From Sinomonas atrocyanea (lineage in GTDB: Bacteria; Actinomycetota; Actinomycetes; Actinomycetales; Micrococcaceae), in NCBI RefSeq assembly GCF_001577305.1, contig NZ_CP014518.1, positions 558,001-622,000 of the forward strand: 64,000 nucleotides of DNA, in the 5' to 3' direction. Below, one piece after another: positions 34,909 through 42,996 of this stretch. Both the position numbers and the translations under genes were made by a program. The number at the start of each line of letters is the position of its first letter. The first letter of the stretch is position 1. Under the pieces are notes generated by a model. It had not been told where the DNA came from and made no database searches. It saw nothing but the letters and a program-made list of their open reading frames with translations.

Positions 34909-36057
34909 CTAATCCCCGGATGTGACTCTGTAGGCGCCCTCGAGGACCATCCAGGCCTGCAGCTGGGTGGACAGCTCCACACGGCTGCCGGCGGGGTACG
35001 CGTCCCGCGCCGCCTCCCCGGGGCGCTGCGGGAACGTCCACCAGGCACCGCCCCCGGGGCTCCGGTGCTGCCGCGCCCGCAGTTCGGCGCCCGCCCACAG
35101 GGCCTCGGCCGTGGCGGTGACGAGCCCGCGGGCGGTGCTCCGCGCGGCGTGCGGCAGGCGCGGGTCGCAGGCCGCCAGCGCTAGGTAGCGGGCGAGGATG
35201 CCCATGAAGAGGCCGCCGTCCCCGCCGCCGTCGTCCCGCAGCGCGCGGCCCCGGCCGCCGTCGTGCGCCACCTCGACGGTGAGGTGCTCCGCCACCGCCT
35301 CCACGAGGGCGTCCGCGCAGGCGAGGTTGTCGGCGCCGCCGAGCTCGAGGAGCGCCCCGAGGACGGGGCCCTGGTTGTACGTCCAGACATCCCGCACGAG
35401 CTCGCCCGACCCGTCCGCCGTGAGGTTGAGGCCGTCGAGGTAGAGGCCCTGGTCCGGATCGAGGAGCCTCGCGTCGAGCCAGTCGACGAGGCGCTGCGCG
35501 CGGCCGCGCTCGCCCGTGCGGGCGAAGAACAGTGCGCCGGGGCCGGTGGAGGCGGTGTTCTTGTAGCGCCGGCGCGTGTTCCAGAAGAGCCCGCCGCCGA
35601 GGTCGTCCGTGTCGGCGGAGGCGAGCTCGCGCGCGAGCTCCCGCACAGCGGCGCCGGCGGCGGGGAAGGTGCCGCCGGCCCCTCCCTGCTGGTCCTGCAG
35701 GCGGCCGAGCCGGTCCGCGGCGAGCGCGAGCCAGGCCATGTCGTCGTAGAACCAGTTCCGGTACCGGAGCCCGTTGCGGACGCGGATGCCAGCCAGGAGG
35801 TCCCGGGCGAGGGCGAGCTCCCGCGTCTCCCCTCCGCTCTCGGTGCGCCGGCGCTCCGCCGCGTCCACGAGGCAGTCCAGGTAATGGGCCTGCCACCAGT
35901 AGTGCCACGGCGCCCACGGAGCCCTGACCCGCTGGGACGGCCGGGCCACCGAGGCGATCCAGGTGCCAGGGACCGCGCCGAGGACGCGATGGCCGAAGCC
36001 CCCGTTGACGCTCTCTGCAGCGGCTTGGGCGCGCTCCGCCCACGTGGTCGGATCCAT
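34909..36057 (-). CDS. Glycoside hydrolase family 76 protein
   Basis: A 382-residue protein with the (alpha/alpha)6 fold and the paired catalytic aspartates of GH76 in NWFYDDMAWLALA (near residue 105). Other markers are APWHYWWQAHYLDCLVDAAERR, GGLFWNTRRRYKNTASTGPG and VWTYNQGPVLGALLEL. GH76 members are endo-alpha-1,6-mannanases. There is no signal peptide, which suggests action on an intracellular mannan or glycolipid, or a diverged activity. It stands alone, divergent from the SDR/acyl-CoA dehydrogenase operon. Confidence 0.88.
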   Translation of the reverse strand: MDPTTWAERAQAAAESVNGGFGHRVLGAVPGTWIASVARPSQRVRAPWAPWHYWWQAHYLDCLVDAAERRRTESGGETRELALARDLLAGIRVRNGLRYRNWFYDDMAWLALAADRLGRLQDQQGGAGGTFPAAGAAVRELARELASADTDDLGGGLFWNTRRRYKNTASTGPGALFFARTGERGRAQRLVDWLDARLLDPDQGLYLDGLNLTADGSGELVRDVWTYNQGPVLGALLELGGADNLACADALVEAVAEHLTVEVAHDGGRGRALRDDGGGDGGLFMGILARYLALAACDPRLPHAARSTARGLVTATAEALWAGAELRARQHRSPGGGAWWTFPQRPGEAARDAYPAGSRVELSTQLQAWMVLEGAYRVTSGD

Positions 36058-36082
36058 GGCCCCACCCTAGCGGCGCGAGCGC

Positions 36083-36098
36083 CGTGACCCCGGTCACA
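36083..36098. promoter_or_regulatory. CRP/GlxR-like palindrome upstream of the SDR operon
   Basis: CGTGA-CCCCGG-TCACA matches TGTGA-N6-TCACA at 9 of 10 positions; the inner GTGACC-CC-GGTCAC is a perfect palindrome. It lies 50 bp before the SDR start and 26 bp from the GH76 start, so either or both genes could be controlled. Confidence 0.55.
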
Positions 36099-36116
36099 GG
36101 CATGGGCTAGGATGCT

Positions 36117-36140
36117 CCCAGTTAGCGGCGATTAACTGGG
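36117..36140. promoter_or_regulatory. Operator-like palindrome overlapping the SDR leader
   Basis: CCCAGTTA-N8-TAACTGGG is a perfect 8-bp dyad whose right arm abuts the GGGAGGG ribosome site of the SDR gene. It could be a TetR- or GntR-type operator, or a hairpin that masks the ribosome site. Confidence 0.55.
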
Positions 36141-36147
36141 AGGGTCC

Positions 36148-36924
36148 ATGGAGCTTCAGGGGACGGCAGCGCTGATCACGGGAGGGGCATCCGGCCTGGG
36201 CGCCGCGACGGCACGGCGGCTGCACGCCGAGGGCGCCGCCGTGCTGCTCGTCGACCTGCCCGGCAGTGCGGGCGAGGCCCTCGCCGCCGAGCTCGGGGAC
36301 CACGCCGCCTTCGCCCCCGCGGACGTGACCGACGAGGCCCAGGTGAGGGCCGCCGTCGTGCGTGCGGGAGAGCTCGCCCCGCTGCGGGTCGTGGTGAACT
36401 GCGCGGGAATCGCGACACCGGGCAAGGTCCTCGGGCGCGAGGGCGTGCTGCCGCTCGAGCAGTTCGAGCGGGTGGTCCGCGTGAACCTCATCGGCACGTT
36501 CAACGTGATCCGGCTCGCGGCCGAGGCGATGGCCGCCACCGAGCCCGTCGCGACCGAGCTCGGCGGCCCCGAGCGCGGGGTGATCGTCAACACGGCCTCG
36601 GTGGCCGCGTTCGACGGGCAGATCGGCCAGCCCGCCTACTCAGCGTCCAAGGGCGGCGTGCACGCGATGACCCTGCCGATCGCCCGGGAGCTCGCCCGCT
36701 CGCTCATCCGGGTCGTGACCATCGCGCCGGGCATCTTCGAAACGCCCATGATGGCCGGACTGTCCCAGGAGGCCCAGGCCTCGCTCGGGGCGCAGGTCCC
36801 GCACCCCGCGCGGCTCGGCCGGCCGGCCGAGTACGCCAACCTCGTGGCGCACATCGTGGACAACGCGATGCTCAACGGGGAGACCATCCGCCTCGACGGC
36901 GCCATCCGGATGGCCCCCAAGTGA
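36148..36924 (+). CDS. Short-chain dehydrogenase, 3-hydroxyacyl-CoA dehydrogenase type II-like
   Basis: A 258-residue SDR with the NAD-binding TGGASGLGAATAR, the VVNCAGI motif, NTASVAAFDGQIGQ with the catalytic Ser region, and the active-site PAYSASKGG (Tyr and Lys). The long ELGGPERGVIVNTAS insertion and MTLPIARELA pattern resemble 3-hydroxyacyl-CoA dehydrogenase type II (HSD17B10-like), a beta-oxidation or branched-chain amino-acid catabolic enzyme. Its stop overlaps the GTG start of the acyl-CoA dehydrogenase. The ATG follows GGGAGGG. Confidence 0.88.
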   Translation: MELQGTAALITGGASGLGAATARRLHAEGAAVLLVDLPGSAGEALAAELGDHAAFAPADVTDEAQVRAAVVRAGELAPLRVVVNCAGIATPGKVLGREGVLPLEQFERVVRVNLIGTFNVIRLAAEAMAATEPVATELGGPERGVIVNTASVAAFDGQIGQPAYSASKGGVHAMTLPIARELARSLIRVVTIAPGIFETPMMAGLSQEAQASLGAQVPHPARLGRPAEYANLVAHIVDNAMLNGETIRLDGAIRMAPK

Positions 36925-38120
36925 CCGCCCTGGCCCCCGGCGCCCCGCGCGCCGGGGAGCTGCCCGCCGCGGACTACTACGATCTCGAGCGGCGCCTCGA
37001 GCCCCGCGAGCGGGCCAAGCTCGCCGAGCTGCGCGAGTTCACCGCCGCGGAGATCGCCCCGCACGCCGTGGGCTGGTGGGAGCGGGAGGAGTTCCCGCAC
37101 CACGTGCTGCCCCGGCTCGCGGCACTGGGGCTCTCCACCCCGCACCGGCACGGCTACTCGCGGCTGTTCACCGGGCTGGTCATCGCCGAGCTCACGCGGG
37201 CCGATACCTCGATGGCGACCTTCTTCATGGTCCACCATGACCTCTTCGTCGAGGGCCTGTACGAGTTCGGGACGGCCGAGCAGCGCGCCCGCTACCTCGA
37301 CGACGCCGTCTCGCTGCGCACCACCGGCGCCTTCGCGCTGACCGAGCCGGGGCACGGGTCCGATGTCGCCGGCGGGCTGACCCTCTCGGCCCGCCGCGAC
37401 GGGGACTCCTGGGTGCTCGACGGCGCGAAGCGCTGGATCGGCAACGGCACCTTCGCCGACCATCTCCTCGTGTGGGCCCGTGAGGCCGGCGGACCCTCGG
37501 AGGGTGCCGTGCGTGCCTTCATCGTGCCCGGGACCGCGCCCGGGCTCACGCGCACGCGGATCGAGCACAAGACCGCGCTGCGGACCGTGCAGAACGCGGA
37601 CCTCGTCTTCGACGGCGTGCGGGTGCCCGAGGCCGACCGCTTCGCACGGGTCTCCTCGTTCGACGACGCCCGCACCATGCTCCTGGGCTCCCGCCTGCTC
37701 GTCGCCTGGCAGGCTGTGGGGCAGCAGCTCGCGGCGTTCGACGTGGCCAGGGCCTACGCCCTCGAGCGGGAGCAGTTCGGCCGCCCGCTCGCCAAGTTCC
37801 AGATGGTCCAGGGGCAGCTCGTGACGATGCTCGGCAACGCGACCGCCTCGATGGCCATGCTCGCCGAGCTCGCCGCCCTCCAGTCCGAGGGCCGGGCCAC
37901 CATGGCCCGCGTTGCGCTCGCGAAGGCGTGGGCGACCGCGCGGATGCGCGAGACCGTGGCGCTCGGCCGCGGGATCCTGGGCGGGAACGGCATCCTCGCC
38001 GACTACGCGATGGCCAAGGTCTTCGCCGACGCCGAGGCGATCTTCACGTACGAGGGCACCTACGAGGTCAACGCGCTCATCGCCGGCCGCGACATCACCG
38101 GCGTCTCGGCCATCGCCTGA
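36921..38120 (+). CDS. Acyl-CoA dehydrogenase (glutaryl-CoA dehydrogenase-like)
   Basis: A 399-residue FAD flavoenzyme of the acyl-CoA dehydrogenase family. It has FALTEPGHGSDVAGGL for FAD and substrate binding, ALEREQFGRPLAKFQMVQ, and the catalytic-base region FTYEGTYEVNALIAGRDITG. The YEGTYEVN and GRDITG ending is like glutaryl-CoA dehydrogenases; the substrate remains open. The GTG start overlaps the SDR stop (GTGA). Together the pair would do an oxidation and a hydroxyacyl oxidation in an acyl-CoA catabolic pathway; no hydratase or thiolase is nearby. Confidence 0.9.
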   Translation: MTALAPGAPRAGELPAADYYDLERRLEPRERAKLAELREFTAAEIAPHAVGWWEREEFPHHVLPRLAALGLSTPHRHGYSRLFTGLVIAELTRADTSMATFFMVHHDLFVEGLYEFGTAEQRARYLDDAVSLRTTGAFALTEPGHGSDVAGGLTLSARRDGDSWVLDGAKRWIGNGTFADHLLVWAREAGGPSEGAVRAFIVPGTAPGLTRTRIEHKTALRTVQNADLVFDGVRVPEADRFARVSSFDDARTMLLGSRLLVAWQAVGQQLAAFDVARAYALEREQFGRPLAKFQMVQGQLVTMLGNATASMAMLAELAALQSEGRATMARVALAKAWATARMRETVALGRGILGGNGILADYAMAKVFADAEAIFTYEGTYEVNALIAGRDITGVSAIA

Positions 38121-38185
38121 CCCTCCATCCTCCGAATCCCGTTGAGGAGCCACGTCCGCGGGCTTGCGGAGTCGCGTCCGCCCGG

Positions 38186-39004
38186 TCAGGCGGATTCAGG
38201 CGTCTTCTCCCCGGCCTCGACGGCGAGGTCCAGCGAGTTCCCGCGCACCGGCATGGGGCAGGTGCCGTACGCCGTGAACGCGCTCGGGTAGTTGATCGCC
38301 CGGTTGAAGTCGAGCACCACGGACCCGTCGGGGCGGGGCCGCGGGGTCTCGACCTTGCGCCAGTCGTCGGTGGTCCGGCCGTTGGTCTCGTCGTGGAACG
38401 TGATGGTCAGCCCGCCCAGGCTGCCCTGCTCGGCCTGGAGCCGGTACTCGTGGCCGTGCCGGCGGAAGACCACCTCGCCGGCCGAGCGGTGCACCCCGTC
38501 CACGAGCGGGTTCGCCGTGGCGATCGGCACGTCGCGGGGCTCGGGGTACGGCTCCCAGCGCGCGTCGATGACCCACTCGGGGGCGTAGTCGAACACGGGC
38601 ACCCCGGTGAACCCGGTCAGGGTGGGGGAGGCGGAGTCCCGCGTGCGGATCGCGTACCGGTCCCCGCGCACCGCCAGCTCGACCAGGACCGTGCCGTACA
38701 GCACCCAGTCCAGCGACTCCTCGTCCGCGAGCTCCGCGGTGTACGTGCCGTCCACGGGGTCGCCCGAGTCCGCGAAGACCAGGCCCTGGTCGGCGCCCGC
38801 GGTGAGCACCGCCGTCGTGCGTCCGCCTTCGGTGGCGACGGACCACAGCCCCGGGACCACCTCGACCGGCGACGGCGTGGACTCGAGCCACTGGAACGAG
38901 GTTAGCGTGAGCCAGCCGTGCTCGGCGGCGAGGGCCTTGTTCCGGTTCTCGCGGAAGCGCTGCCAGCGCGCGAGCTGGGGGTCGACGGCGGGGGAGTCAG
39001 TCAT
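38186..39004 (-). CDS. DUF1684 domain protein
   Basis: A 272-residue protein of the DUF1684 family: an N-terminal helix (LARWQRFRENRNKALAAEHGWLTLTSFQWL) followed by a beta-rich domain ending in LDFNRAINYPSAFTAYGTCPMPVRGNSL, with the NPSAF/CPxP-type tail strongly conserved in this family. The function is unknown. It is cytoplasmic, without a signal. The ATG at 39004 has no strong ribosome site; GTG 39010 is possible. It is convergent with the acyl-CoA dehydrogenase gene and lies 38 bp downstream of the LysE-like gene. Confidence 0.83.
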   Translation of the reverse strand: MTDSPAVDPQLARWQRFRENRNKALAAEHGWLTLTSFQWLESTPSPVEVVPGLWSVATEGGRTTAVLTAGADQGLVFADSGDPVDGTYTAELADEESLDWVLYGTVLVELAVRGDRYAIRTRDSASPTLTGFTGVPVFDYAPEWVIDARWEPYPEPRDVPIATANPLVDGVHRSAGEVVFRRHGHEYRLQAEQGSLGGLTITFHDETNGRTTDDWRKVETPRPRPDGSVVLDFNRAINYPSAFTAYGTCPMPVRGNSLDLAVEAGEKTPESA

Positions 39005-39042
39005 GCCCACGACAATGCCACGGCGGGGCCGCGTATTCCCGC

Positions 39043-39690
39043 TCAGGCGCGGCGCAGCTCCAGGACGGCCACCACGCCGAACGCGCCCAGCACCGTGCCG
39101 GTCACCCGGTCGATCCACTTCCGGAACGTCGCCCCGTTCAGCCAGCGCCCGAAGAACTGCGCGGCCGCCACGATCGCGAGGAACCAGATGAGCGCCTCCG
39201 CGTTCGCCACGACCGAGAGCATCAGCCCCATGGCCACCGGCGGCACCCCGGGGACGAGGAACTGGGGGATGACGGCGACGCAGAACATGCCGTACTTGGG
39301 ATTGAGCAGGTTGGAGACGAGGCCCTTCGCCCACGCCTTCCGCAGCGGCTCCAGGCTGTGGTGGGGCAGCGCGCCGGGCGGCAGCTCGCCGTCGCGCCGC
39401 GCGAGCGAGGCCCGCCACAGGCCGATGCCGAGCCACACCATGTACGCCGCGCCGGCAATGCGCAGCACGTCGTATGCGGCCTCCGAGACGGCGAGCAGGG
39501 CCGAGACGCCCGTGGCCGCGGCCGCGCCCCACACGAACGCGCCCGTGATCATGCCGAGCGCGGCGGTGTACGCATGCCGGCGGCCCTGGCTGAGCGTGTA
39601 GCGCAGCACGAGCGCCGTGTCCGTGCCGGGGATGACGGTGATGAGCGCAGCGATCGCGGCGAAGCCGAGCAGGGAGTCGGTCAGGGTCAC
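39043..39690 (-). CDS. LysE/RhtB-family amino-acid exporter
   Basis: A 215-residue protein with about six transmembrane helices and LysE/RhtB markers: LITVIPGTDTALVLRYTLSQGRRHAYTAALG, IAGAAYMVWLGIGLWRA, KGLVSNLLNPKYGMFCVAVIPQFL. It is predicted to export an amino acid or derivative. The start is GTG 39690; a GTG at 39711 is also in frame. Neither has a clear ribosome site. Confidence 0.9.
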   Translation of the reverse strand: MTLTDSLLGFAAIAALITVIPGTDTALVLRYTLSQGRRHAYTAALGMITGAFVWGAAAATGVSALLAVSEAAYDVLRIAGAAYMVWLGIGLWRASLARRDGELPPGALPHHSLEPLRKAWAKGLVSNLLNPKYGMFCVAVIPQFLVPGVPPVAMGLMLSVVANAEALIWFLAIVAAAQFFGRWLNGATFRKWIDRVTGTVLGAFGVVAVLELRRA

Positions 39691-39853
39691 GGTCCAAGGA
39701 TATCGGCGCACGACGGCGCACGACGGCGCGCGGCGGCCGAGCCGTTCGTCGCACCGCAGCTACCGCTCGGCGCAAAAGTGACGAAAGCCACTCGCGGAGG
39801 ATTAGCGTGTGCGTGGAACGGCCGGCCCCGCCGGTCGCGGACAGGAGGACCCG

Positions 39854-41239
39854 ATGGCGTGGCTCGACCGCGAGCACAGCGTTGCCCGAGAAGGATTCAA
39901 CCGGTGGCTCATCCCACCCGCGGCGCTCGCGGTGCACCTGTGCATCGGCCAGGCGTACGCCACGAGCGTGTACAAGACCGCGCTCGTGAAGCACTTCGGG
40001 GCGAGCCTGACGGAGATCGGGGTCATCTTCTCGGTGGCGATCGTGATGCTCGGCCTCTCGGCGGCGATCATGGGCACCTGGGTGGACCGCAACGGTCCGC
40101 GCAAGGCCATGGTCGTGGCCGCGGTGTTCTGGGCGGGCGGCTTCCTCGTGGGCGCGGCTGGCATCTTCACCCGCCAGCTGTGGCTGGTCTACCTCGGGTA
40201 TGGGGTGATCGGCGGGATCGGCCTCGGGATCGGCTACATCTCGCCCGTCTCGACCCTCATCAAGTGGTTCCCGGACCGCCCCGGCCTCGCGACCGGCCTG
40301 GCCATCATGGGGTTCGGCGGAGGCGCGCTCATCGCGAGCCCGCTCTCGACCGCGCTGCTGAATGCCTACGACCCGGCCTCCGCGGCACCCGGCGGGGTCG
40401 CGAGCGGCGACGCTGTGGGCAAGCTGTTCCTCACGCTCGCCGTGGTCTACTTCGCGTACATGCTCTTCGGCGCGTTCACCATCAAGGTCCCGCCGCCCGG
40501 GTGGGCTCCCGCGGGCTTCGACCCGGCCTCGGTGCGCACCCATGCGCTCATCACCACGGCCAACGTCCGCGCCTCGAACGCGATCAGGACCCCCCAGTTC
40601 TGGCTCCTCTGGACGGCCCTGTTCTGCAACGTCTCGGCCGGGATCGGCATCCTCGAGCAGGCCGCACCGATGATCCAGGACTTCTTCCGGCAGCCGGGAG
40701 GGAAGTCGCTCGTCGCGGCGTCCGTGGCCGGGGGGTTTGTGGGGCTGCTGTCGATCGGCAACATGGCGGGCCGCTTCGTCTGGTCCGCGACCTCGGACGC
40801 GATCGGCCGCAAGCGCATGTACATGGGCTATCTCGGCGTGGGGGCCGTGCTCTACGTGCTGCTGGCCTTCGCCGGGCACACATCCACCGCCCTGTTCGTG
40901 CTCTTCGCGTTCGTCATCATCTCGTTCTACGGCGGCGGGTTCTCCACGGCGCCCGCGTACCTGCGGGACCTCTTCGGGACCCTCGAGGTGGGCGCCATCC
41001 ACGGGCGCCTCCTCACGGCCTGGTCCGCCGCCGGGGTGGTGGGGCCGCTGATCGTCAACGGCGTGCTCGACGCCCAGGGCACGCCCGGCAAGCTCACCGC
41101 GGCGGCCTACCAGCCCGCGCTGCTGATCATGGTGGGCCTGCTCGTCGTCGGGTTCGTGGCGAACCTGCTCATCAAGCCCGTCGACGCACGATTCCATGAG
41201 GCCGAGCCCGTCCCGGCCCGCACCGCCCAGGAGAACTGA
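39854..41239 (+). CDS. OFA-family MFS transporter (oxalate/formate antiporter-like)
   Basis: A 461-residue, 12-helix MFS permease of the OFA group: PAALAVHLCIGQAYATSVYKTAL in helix 1, WVDRNGPRKAM in loop 2-3, YGVIGGIGLGIGYISPVSTLIKWFPDRPGLATG in helices 4-5, and RTPQFWLLWTALFCNVSAGIGIL in helix 7. Family members exchange oxalate, formate or other short acids. The ATG follows ACAGGAGGAC. One base after its stop begins the 33-residue small subunit, so the two are translated together. Confidence 0.9.
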   Translation: MAWLDREHSVAREGFNRWLIPPAALAVHLCIGQAYATSVYKTALVKHFGASLTEIGVIFSVAIVMLGLSAAIMGTWVDRNGPRKAMVVAAVFWAGGFLVGAAGIFTRQLWLVYLGYGVIGGIGLGIGYISPVSTLIKWFPDRPGLATGLAIMGFGGGALIASPLSTALLNAYDPASAAPGGVASGDAVGKLFLTLAVVYFAYMLFGAFTIKVPPPGWAPAGFDPASVRTHALITTANVRASNAIRTPQFWLLWTALFCNVSAGIGILEQAAPMIQDFFRQPGGKSLVAASVAGGFVGLLSIGNMAGRFVWSATSDAIGRKRMYMGYLGVGAVLYVLLAFAGHTSTALFVLFAFVIISFYGGGFSTAPAYLRDLFGTLEVGAIHGRLLTAWSAAGVVGPLIVNGVLDAQGTPGKLTAAAYQPALLIMVGLLVVGFVANLLIKPVDARFHEAEPVPARTAQEN

Positions 41240-41240
41240 C

Positions 41241-41342
41241 ATGAAGACCGCACGCCTTGCCCTCGGCTGGATCCTCGTCGGCCTGCCGCTCCTCTACGGG
41301 GTCGCGACGACGCTTATGAAGGCCGCCGACCTGTTCGGCTGA
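41241..41342 (+). CDS. MFS transporter small subunit (33 residues)
   Basis: A single-helix peptide, MKTARLALGWILVGLPLLYG plus ATTLMKAADLFG-type tail, starting one base after the OFA permease stop. Tiny one-helix proteins with this LALGWxxVGxPLxYG pattern regularly follow OFA-type MFS genes in actinobacteria and proteobacteria, and are catalogued as a small MFS subunit. There is no separate ribosome site apart from AGGAGAACTGAC overlapping the permease end, consistent with coupling. Its 3' end overlaps the convergent DedA gene by 29 bases. Confidence 0.82.
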   Translation: MKTARLALGWILVGLPLLYGVATTLMKAADLFG

Positions 41343-41928
41343 CCGCTGCGCCGTCCGCGCCACGCCGCCGCCGACGCCGGGCGAGGACGGCCGCGAAGGC
41401 GGAGGCCAGGAGGAAGCTCGCGCCGGCGCTGACGAGGGCGGACGCCCAGAACGGCAGGTCCGTCGTCGTGTTCGTCACGAAGCCGACGCCCGCCATCCAC
41501 ACCGACCAGAGCAGCCCGCCGATCGCGTCCCCGATGAGGAACCCGCGGGACGCGATCTGGGACATCCCCGCCGCGGCCGTGGAGGCGAGGCGGCCGCCGG
41601 GGAGGAACCGGGTGCCCGCGATGGCGACGAAGGCCCCCAGCCGGCCGAGCTGGTCCAGCGCCTCGTGGGTGCCCGCGTGCAGCCGCCGGCCCCAGCGCCA
41701 CCGGTCCACGAACGGGCTCAGGCTGTGTTTGACGAGCAGGTACATCGCCACGTCGCCCACCCAGGAGCCGAGCGCCGAGAGGACCACCACGGAGGTGAAG
41801 TCCACGTGGCCCTCGGCGGCGAGCGAGCCGGCCGTTGCGACCGCGACCTCGGCGGGGACCAGGGGGAAGAACACGTCCGCGGCCACGACCGGCACGAGGC
41901 CGAGGAGCAGGGCGCCCCAGGCGTTCAC
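41314..41928 (-). CDS. DedA-family membrane protein
   Basis: A 204-residue DedA/SNARE-associated-fold protein with four or five membrane segments and the family motifs FFPLVPAEVAVATAG, ALGSWVGDVAMYLLVKH, GTRFLPGGRLASTAAAGMSQI and FLIGDAIGGLLWSVWM. DedA proteins are thought to flip lipids or act in membrane homeostasis. The start is uncertain: GTG 41928 gives a normal N terminus before helix 1, whereas ATG 42057 would add 43 unlikely residues overlapping the divergent gene. The Arg-rich C terminus runs into the small-subunit gene on the other strand. Confidence 0.85.
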   Translation of the reverse strand: MNAWGALLLGLVPVVAADVFFPLVPAEVAVATAGSLAAEGHVDFTSVVVLSALGSWVGDVAMYLLVKHSLSPFVDRWRWGRRLHAGTHEALDQLGRLGAFVAIAGTRFLPGGRLASTAAAGMSQIASRGFLIGDAIGGLLWSVWMAGVGFVTNTTTDLPFWASALVSAGASFLLASAFAAVLARRRRRRGADGAAVSRTGRRPS

Positions 41929-42055
41929 CGCGGCGCCCGCGCCGGACGCGCCCCCGCCGCGGGCCGGGGGCAGGGCAACGGGCGGGTCCTCACGGATCCA
42001 GTGTTCCGCAGATCCCCGTCGGCGGACACCCTCGGGCTTCGGTACGGTGGGCCCC

Positions 42056-42361
42056 ATGCCCAGCTACCGCGCCGTCCTCCAGATCACGGGCCTGCGCCCC
42101 GGCCAGCCGCCGGAGCGGGTCATGGACGCCGCCCGCGAGGCCCTCGGCTCCCTCCACCACGTCGAGGCCCACCAGATCGACGTGGTCCGCGGGGTTCCGC
42201 AGATCACGCTGCGGTTCCTCGTCGAGGCGGAGAACGACGAGGCCGAGGTCGCGGCCGCACGCCGGGCGGCCCTGGTCCTGCAGGACGCAGTCGAGGACGT
42301 CGCCACCACCGGCCGGCTCCAGGTGCTCCGCCGCCGCCGCGGGGCCTGGATCCCGGTGTAG
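42056..42361 (+). CDS. Small hypothetical protein, ferredoxin-like fold predicted
   Basis: A 101-residue soluble protein (MPSYRAVLQITGLRPGQ...) with an alternating beta-alpha-beta pattern: QITGLRPG, ERVMDAAREALGSL, ITLRFLVEAENDEAE, AARRAALVLQDAVED, LQVLRRRRG. It looks like a compact ferredoxin-like domain. I do not recognise a named family. The ATG and codon use support it. It is divergent from the DedA gene and is followed by a terminator-like inverted repeat. Confidence 0.6.
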   Translation: MPSYRAVLQITGLRPGQPPERVMDAAREALGSLHHVEAHQIDVVRGVPQITLRFLVEAENDEAEVAAARRAALVLQDAVEDVATTGRLQVLRRRRGAWIPV

Positions 42362-42371
42362 CCGGGCAGAT

Positions 42372-42431
42372 CGACACAACTCGCGGCCCAATCCGGCCGC
42401 TGAGAGCCCGATCCGACCCTGAGTTGTGTCG
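42372..42431. terminator. Bidirectional terminator-like inverted repeat
   Basis: CGACACAACTC (42372-42382) and GAGTTGTGTCG (42421-42431) are perfect 11-bp arms. The loop contains a second stem (GCGGCC/GGCCGC). It lies between two convergent genes. Confidence 0.6.
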
Positions 42432-42440
42432 TGGTGCCCG

Positions 42441-42959
42441 TCAGCCCGCCCGGTGCAGCGCGGCGGCGAATGCCGCGGCCGTCGTCGCGCCGAACAGCAC
42501 GAACTCGACCCGCTCCACGGTCCCGGGGTCCGCGGCCCGGACGGCCTCGATGGCGGTGGAGGCCACGACGTCCCGGTCCCAGCCGTAGATCCCCGCCGAG
42601 ATCGCGGGGAACGCGACGGAAGCCGCACCGAGCTTGCGGGCCACCGCGAGGCTCTCGGAGAAGCACGAGGCCAGCAGCGCGGGGTCCCGCTGGCCCGCGT
42701 GCCAGTTCGGGCCGACGGTGTGGATCACCCAGGACGCCGGCAGCCGGAACCCCGGGGTCGCCACGGCCTCGCCCACGGGCAGGCCACCGGGCAGCCGCGT
42801 CTGGCGGAGGTCGCGGCACGCCTCGAGGAGCTCAGGGCCCGCGGCCCGGTGGATCGCCCCGTCCACGCCCCCTCCGCCGAGCAGGGAGGAGTTGGCGGCG
42901 TTGACGATCGCGTCGACCCGGCGCGTGGTGATGTCGCCTTCGACGATGTCGATCTGCAT
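42441..42959 (-). CDS. Macrodomain protein (O-acetyl-ADP-ribose deacetylase-like)
   Basis: A 172-residue stand-alone macrodomain of the MacroD/YmdB type: GDITTRRVDAIVNAANSSLLGGGGVDGAIH (ADP-ribose binding and the catalytic Asn and Asp region), VIHTVGPNWHAG, and AFPAISAGIYGWDRD. It is predicted to remove ADP-ribose or deacetylate O-acetyl-ADP-ribose. The ATG is at 42959. It lies 37 bp downstream of the pseudouridine synthase gene on the same strand. Confidence 0.93.
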   Translation of the reverse strand: MQIDIVEGDITTRRVDAIVNAANSSLLGGGGVDGAIHRAAGPELLEACRDLRQTRLPGGLPVGEAVATPGFRLPASWVIHTVGPNWHAGQRDPALLASCFSESLAVARKLGAASVAFPAISAGIYGWDRDVVASTAIEAVRAADPGTVERVEFVLFGATTAAAFAAALHRAG

Positions 42960-42996
42960 GCCACCAGTGTGCGCCTTCCGGGACCGGGCTGCGGGC

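Noticed and set aside
41929..42057. N-terminal extension of the DedA protein from ATG 42057
   Set aside because: It adds a polar, Pro/Arg-rich stretch before helix 1 and overlaps the divergent start at 42056; GTG 41928 gives a normal DedA N terminus.
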